A stretch of 64,000 nucleotides of DNA from positions 62,001-126,000 of IMG/VR virus record IMGVR_UViG_3300044960_000113; one strand, given 5' to 3'. The position numbers were made by a program, and so were the translations under genes. Positions 60,782 through 64,000 of this stretch are shown piece by piece (position 1 is the first letter of the stretch; each line of letters starts with the position of its first letter). The DNA is from a virus. The notes under the pieces are model-generated. The model saw nothing but the letters and a program-made list of their open reading frames with translations, made no database searches and had not been told where the DNA came from.

Positions 60782-61978
60782 TTATAACATGCAATTTTTT
60801 AATAATATAAATCCATTCCTACCACCGAATCCAAATGAATTTTTGAGAGCATATCTAATCTGTTTTTCTTTAGGTTTATGCATTACGAAATCTAGGTTAG
60901 CGTCTAATGGGTCGTTTAAGTTCATCGTATGTGGGATTAATGAATGTTTCATAGCCATAATAGTATATATTAATTCAACAATGTTTGATGAATGAATACA
61001 ATGTCCTATATGTCCTTTATTACTACTTATTGATACACCTGGAAAATATTTTTCCATTAAACTAGCTTCTATATCATCACCAACTGGAGTAGATGTTGCA
61101 TGTGCATTTATATAATCTATTTGTCCATTAAAATTTTTCAAACATCTTTCTAAAGCAATTCTTGAACTTTTCATTTCTTTATCTGGTGCTGTTAAATTAT
61201 TTCCATCATTTTGAAAACCTAAACCAATAATTTCTGCATAAATTTTAGCATTTCTTTTTTCAGCATGTTCTAATGTTTCTATAATTAAACATGCATGTCC
61301 ATTAGCAATCATAAAACCATCTCTATTTTTATCAAATGGTCTAGATATTTCTTTTTTAGATAATGCACCTAAATTTTCAAACCATGTAATATCTAAATAG
61401 TTACAACCATTACTTGATGTTCCAACTATAGTACATTGAAGATTATTTTCACTCATTATCTTCAAAGCATAATCTATACTATAAAAACCCGTTGAACATG
61501 CAGCAGATAATGTTAAAGACTGACCTGTTAAATTATATCTAGTTTGTATACAATTTGAAATAAAATCTGAACTATAATTTAATGCTATGAAAGGATTTAA
61601 TCGCCCAAAGGTATTATTAATATAATCTAAATAATCTAATGCTATATTTCTTGTAGAAGAACTAAAAACAACTGGAACTTCTTTACCGTGAATATTTATG
61701 TTTGCATCTTTAATAGCATGTTCAACAACACCTAAAGCAATTTTAGAATTATTAGTTAATCTTCTTAACTCTTTTTCAGTATATCCATATTTTGTTAAAT
61801 CTGGAACTATTTGTTTTTCTAAAAAACAGAATTTTGTTTTTATGTTTTTATTTTTTAATGAGTCTATATTAGACGTGGATGTTAAGTTTTGATTATTTGT
61901 AATAATATTATTAAAACATTCACTGGGATCAGATCCTAATGAATCATGGATACCAATACCTGTTATTACAAATCTCAT
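60782..61978 (-). CDS. Beta-ketoacyl-ACP synthase (KAS II/FabF-like)
   Basis: 398 aa, like FabF (~412). Active-site Cys161 in SAACSTG, His293 in NAHATSTPVGD, Lys321 and His326 in SSNKGHIGH, and a KNSFGFGGRNG end. Condenses an acyl group with malonyl-ACP. A FabG-like reductase is at 2.6 kb, but no carrier protein was seen. One of the few FAS/PKS-type enzymes I know in a phage window. Confidence 0.9.
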   Translation of the reverse strand: MRFVITGIGIHDSLGSDPSECFNNIITNNQNLTSTSNIDSLKNKNIKTKFCFLEKQIVPDLTKYGYTEKELRRLTNNSKIALGVVEHAIKDANINIHGKEVPVVFSSSTRNIALDYLDYINNTFGRLNPFIALNYSSDFISNCIQTRYNLTGQSLTLSAACSTGFYSIDYALKIMSENNLQCTIVGTSSNGCNYLDITWFENLGALSKKEISRPFDKNRDGFMIANGHACLIIETLEHAEKRNAKIYAEIIGLGFQNDGNNLTAPDKEMKSSRIALERCLKNFNGQIDYINAHATSTPVGDDIEASLMEKYFPGVSISSNKGHIGHCIHSSNIVELIYTIMAMKHSLIPHTMNLNDPLDANLDFVMHKPKEKQIRYALKNSFGFGGRNGFILLKNCML

Positions 61979-61983
61979 TATTT

Positions 61984-62298
61984 TTAAACAGTTTCTGTCG
62001 TTACATAAGTAGTAATATTATGTTGTGCAGTATAAGTATCAATAGCATTTTGTAAATCATTAATTAATGTTTGATTTTGACTTAAAAATTCATTTCTATA
62101 TGACTCATCAGCCCAAATATAAGTAATAGTTGATGTTACATCATCAATGTGATTAGTTTCAACACCTATAAATTTATCTGGTGGTAATTGATTTAATAAA
62201 GAAATCAAATTATTATGTAAATTTGAAATTGTATCACTATTTATTAAACCTGGATCTGTTGGTGATTGTCTTATGATTGTTCTAGTAACTTTAAACAT
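61984..62298 (-). CDS. Small unknown protein
   Basis: 104 aa. GGAG precedes the ATG. Rich in Thr/Asn, no Ser-containing carrier motif, so not an acyl carrier protein. Five bases from the synthase gene. Confidence 0.6.
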   Translation of the reverse strand: MFKVTRTIIRQSPTDPGLINSDTISNLHNNLISLLNQLPPDKFIGVETNHIDDVTSTITYIWADESYRNEFLSQNQTLINDLQNAIDTYTAQHNITTYVTTETV

Positions 62299-62352
62299 AG
62301 TATTTCTCCTTTAAATAAAATAATGTAATAAAATATTTCTACTGTATATTTA

Positions 62353-62754
62353 TTATTTATAATTAAATGTTGACCATAAATCTTTATCTGTTTGTTTTGG
62401 TAATTCTTTTTTATTTGCTTTTGCTAATATCAATAATGCATTAAATACATCCTTAGGAAATCCATTTCTATTTCCTCTATCATCAATAATTAATTTATTA
62501 AAATATGAATCTAATTCAATACTACCCCACGTAAGTTCAATTTTTTCAAAAATACGAGGATATTTATCCTTAATTAAATCAGCGGCATTAAATACTTCTT
62601 CTAAATCATTAGGTGGTTTTTTAAATAATGTCACTGGTTCAATAGGTGTTTCATCAGATGGAATAATTTCTGGAAATTCAGAAGTTGGTATTACCTCATT
62701 ACCCCAAATAAACTCACCCTTTTTTTCAAATATCATATTATTATAGATCTCCAA
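62353..62754 (-). CDS. Unknown acidic protein next to RNase P RNA
   Basis: 133 aa, not recognised. Starts MEIYNNMIFEKKGEFIW; acidic middle and basic C-terminus. Its ATG is 13 bases after the predicted end of the RNase P RNA, so both are on one transcript. Confidence 0.6.
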   Translation of the reverse strand: MEIYNNMIFEKKGEFIWGNEVIPTSEFPEIIPSDETPIEPVTLFKKPPNDLEEVFNAADLIKDKYPRIFEKIELTWGSIELDSYFNKLIIDDRGNRNGFPKDVFNALLILAKANKKELPKQTDKDLWSTFNYK

Positions 62755-62766
62755 TTATATATTATT

Positions 62767-62987
62767 ATTGATTAACCGATAACCAGGATTCTGTCTAGGA
62801 GTATAATTTATCTATGCCACAACCCGATCTCATAGGATGGAACTTACCTCGATCTATTTGTGTTGCACACTCAATCTTTCGATTTATTAATGGTACAAAC
62901 GACTATTAGTCTCCCATTAGTTCCAAGTGTGTCCTGAGTTTCCTCAACGGGTTTTAAAAACCCACCGCTATACTCTAGTTAATCAAT
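62767..62987 (-). ncRNA. rnpB: Miniature RNase P RNA
   Basis: 221 bases against ~377 in E. coli. P1 is a perfect 10-bp helix, ATTGATTAAC with GTTAATCAAT. Conserved blocks: GAGGAAACTCAGGAC (CR-I), GTGCAACA ... GAGGTAAGTTCC, and ACAGAATCCTGG-TTATCGGT (CR-V). The P4 arms CAGGA (62936-62932) and TCCTG (62788-62784) pair and covary with the bacterial CCGGG/CCCGG. P3 GGGTTTT/AAAACCC is present. Peripheral specificity and P16-P17-type helices are missing. Confidence 0.85.
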
Positions 62988-62994
62988 TCATTTG

Positions 62995-63067
62995 CTCCTC
63001 GGCCTGGGTTCGAACCAGGGACACACGGATTAACAGTCCGTCGCTCTACCAGCTGAGCTACCGAGGA
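62995..63067 (-). tRNA. tRNA-Asn (anticodon GUU)
   Basis: 73 bases, acceptor TCCTCGG/CCGAGGA, anticodon loop CTGTTAA, T-loop TTCGAAC, discriminator G. No encoded CCA, unlike the other tRNAs here; 7 bases before the RNase P RNA. Confidence 0.92.
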
Positions 63068-63071
63068 TCTT

Positions 63072-63147
63072 TGGTGCTGCCTGTCGGACTTGAACTGACA
63101 ACCTACTGATTACAAATCAGTTGCTCTACCAATTGAGCTAAGGCAGC
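63072..63147 (-). tRNA. tRNA-Thr (anticodon UGU)
   Basis: 76 bases, acceptor GCTGCCT/AGGCAGC, anticodon loop TTTGTAA, canonical D/T loops, encoded CCA. First gene of the tRNA-tRNA-RNase P transcript. Confidence 0.93.
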
Positions 63148-63184
63148 ATTATATATTTATTAATCTTTATTCTTAACAGAGAAT

Positions 63185-63213
63185 ATTATATCATAGTTTT
63201 ATTAAAAAGTAAA
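63185..63213 (-). promoter_or_regulatory. Early-type promoter for the tRNA/RNase P transcript
   Basis: Minus strand: -35 TTTACT, 17-base spacer ending TATGA, -10 TATAAT. Confidence 0.7.
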
Positions 63214-63222
63214 TACGTTTTA

Positions 63223-63438
63223 CTATGATAACACTTTAGATTTTGTGTAAATATCTTTGAAATCAAATCTAACTTTTTTATATGCTAAAAGATGTCCGTC
63301 TTCTGAAATTGGTAAATTATTATTTTCCATAAAATCCCATAATTCATTGACAGATGAAGAACTTGGATTTTGTATTAGCAACTCTAAAAATTTTACGTAT
63401 CGCGATACGTCAAAACCCATTTTTAATATTGATAACAT
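63223..63438 (-). CDS. rIIB-like domain fragment
   Basis: 71 aa. VKFLELLIQNPSSSSVNELW and ISEDGHLLAYKKVRFDFKDI match the middle of T4 rIIB (FLENLLENPS ... ITEDGYFYAWKVVR). T4 rIIB is 312 aa, and the N-terminal DNA-binding-like and C-terminal parts are absent here. A truncated gene or a domain used alone. The ATG has no strong ribosome site. Confidence 0.65.
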   Translation of the reverse strand: MLSILKMGFDVSRYVKFLELLIQNPSSSSVNELWDFMENNNLPISEDGHLLAYKKVRFDFKDIYTKSKVLS

Positions 63439-63530
63439 TTTTTATTAAAGAACCGTGAATTTCTTTTCCTTTGTAAAAAATTTTATCATCTCTAATTATA
63501 TCCTCTAAATATAGGAAAAACAATGAAAAT

Positions 63531-63559
63531 ATTATATCATAAAATCAATAAAAAGTGTT
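63531..63559 (-). promoter_or_regulatory. Early-type promoter variant before the rIIB-like gene
   Basis: Minus strand: -35 AACACT, 17-base spacer, -10 TATAAT. Confidence 0.45.
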
Positions 63560-63591
63560 AATTATTTTTTATAATATTAATCAATAATATT

Positions 63592-64000
63592 TTATCCACA
63601 TTTACTAGAACCACATTGCATACATTTATGACATCCTTCTTGATATACAACCTTTTCACTTCCACATTCTGTACATTTTGCACCTTCAACTATTTCACCA
63701 TCTTTAATAAATGATGCTAGAAATTTTTTAATCTGGAAAATAAAACTTCCAACATAAACATCTTTAATGCTATCAAGTGTTGCAACAATATTTTTGATTA
63801 ATACTCCATGTCTAAGATTTAAAGAAATCATTCTAGCAATTTTAGAAGCATTATCATTTGATTTAATTTTTTCTAACACTTTATCTATATGCTCTTGTTT
63901 AATATTTTTTCTTTTTGCTAATTCTGTCAATTTATCAATAGCATCTAATGTTATAACATTTTTTTCATGATGATTTGTATGAACAAATAATGCAAATGGT
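63592..64000 (-). CDS. Class II (B12-dependent) ribonucleotide reductase, C-terminal end
   Basis: Open to the right edge in frame, so a longer protein enters from outside the window; the TTG at 63930 is internal, not the start. Visible: PFALFVHTN, SLNLRHG, and a C-terminal zinc ribbon CTECGSEK ... EGCHKCMQCGSSKCG, the tail of NrdJ-type reductases that recharges the active site. Makes deoxyribonucleotides with adenosylcobalamin. Confidence 0.85.
   Translation of the reverse strand, partial: PFALFVHTNHHEKNVITLDAIDKLTELAKRKNIKQEHIDKVLEKIKSNDNASKIARMISLNLRHGVLIKNIVATLDSIKDVYVGSFIFQIKKFLASFIKDGEIVEGAKCTECGSEKVVYQEGCHKCMQCGSSKCG

Noticed and set aside
61984-62298. Acyl carrier protein beside the ketoacyl synthase
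   Set aside because: No Asp-Ser-Leu phosphopantetheine motif in the sequence.
62927-63109. 60-residue plus-strand frame over the RNase P/tRNA region
   Set aside because: Overlaps tRNA-Asn, tRNA-Thr and the RNase P RNA on the other strand.

Overview
The window looks like part of a large, very AT-rich, tailed bacteriophage of the T4-like (myovirus) kind that infects a Gram-negative bacterium. The evidence is a T4-type type II topoisomerase pair (gp39/60-like and gp52-like), a T4 gp42-like dCMP hydroxymethylase, a T4 beta-glucosyltransferase-like enzyme, an rIIB-like fragment, tail fibres with a gp38-like glycine-rich adhesin, TATAAATA late promoters about 42 bases ahead of fibre genes, and dense packing with start/stop overlaps. 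Most genes lie on the minus strand. The plus strand carries a radical SAM gene, the tail-fibre block (26.7-33.0 kb) and a small fibre/kinase pair (41.5-42.4 kb). Many minus-strand operons are preceded by a very uniform early promoter, TTTACW-N17-TATAAT.

Layout. 0-6.8 kb: topoisomerase subunits, a FabG-like reductase, a B12/radical SAM protein, a uracil-DNA glycosylase-like protein and an HNH nuclease. 6.8-16.4 kb: widely spaced genes separated by AT-rich spacers that share a TTATTGATTT motif and two ~155-base hairpin repeats; the genes are a Lys/Ala coiled coil, an AAA ATPase, a winged-helix protein, an SprT-like protease, a deaminase, and a methyltransferase next to a helicase-methyltransferase. 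16.4-26.6 kb: a decayed HAD gene with three Trp-to-stop changes, then a compact cassette for hydroxymethylated and probably glycosylated DNA (NMP kinases, sugar nucleotidyltransferase, CofD/YvcK-HAD fusion, BGT-like transferase, XPD/DinG-like helicase, dCMP hydroxymethylase). 26.7-33 kb: tail fibres. 33-38.2 kb: a complete SpoVR-YeaH-PrkA stress-kinase triad. 38.2-46 kb: DHFR, bactofilin-like protein, phosphoesterase, HNH nucleases and a soluble PAS-PAS-GGDEF-EAL c-di-GMP protein. 46.2-47.9 kb: an RNA ligase broken into two genes by a split intein with a homing-endonuclease remnant between them. 48-53 kb: small membrane, lipoprotein and chaperone genes.

53.3-56.4 kb is the most unusual part. 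A Ro60/TROVE-like vWA protein (DUF2828 type) is preceded by three RNA elements that share a covarying AGACA(C/T)/(G/A)TGTCT stem followed by ACAGCAA. Two lie in its own leader. The third opens a separate transcript holding two GC-rich, CCA-ending tRNA-like RNAs with non-canonical loops. This reads like a phage-encoded Ro/Y-RNA-type ribonucleoprotein system. Other RNA genes are tRNAs for Gly (2), Ala, Asn and Thr, a tRNA-Leu(UAA) interrupted by a group I intron, and a 221-base miniature RNase P RNA next to the Asn and Thr tRNAs. The right end has a sulfotransferase, a QueC-like PP-loop protein, a beta-ketoacyl-ACP synthase, an rIIB fragment and the C-terminal end of a class II ribonucleotide reductase that runs off the window.

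All calls come from reading the sequence and recalled family motifs. No database search was run.
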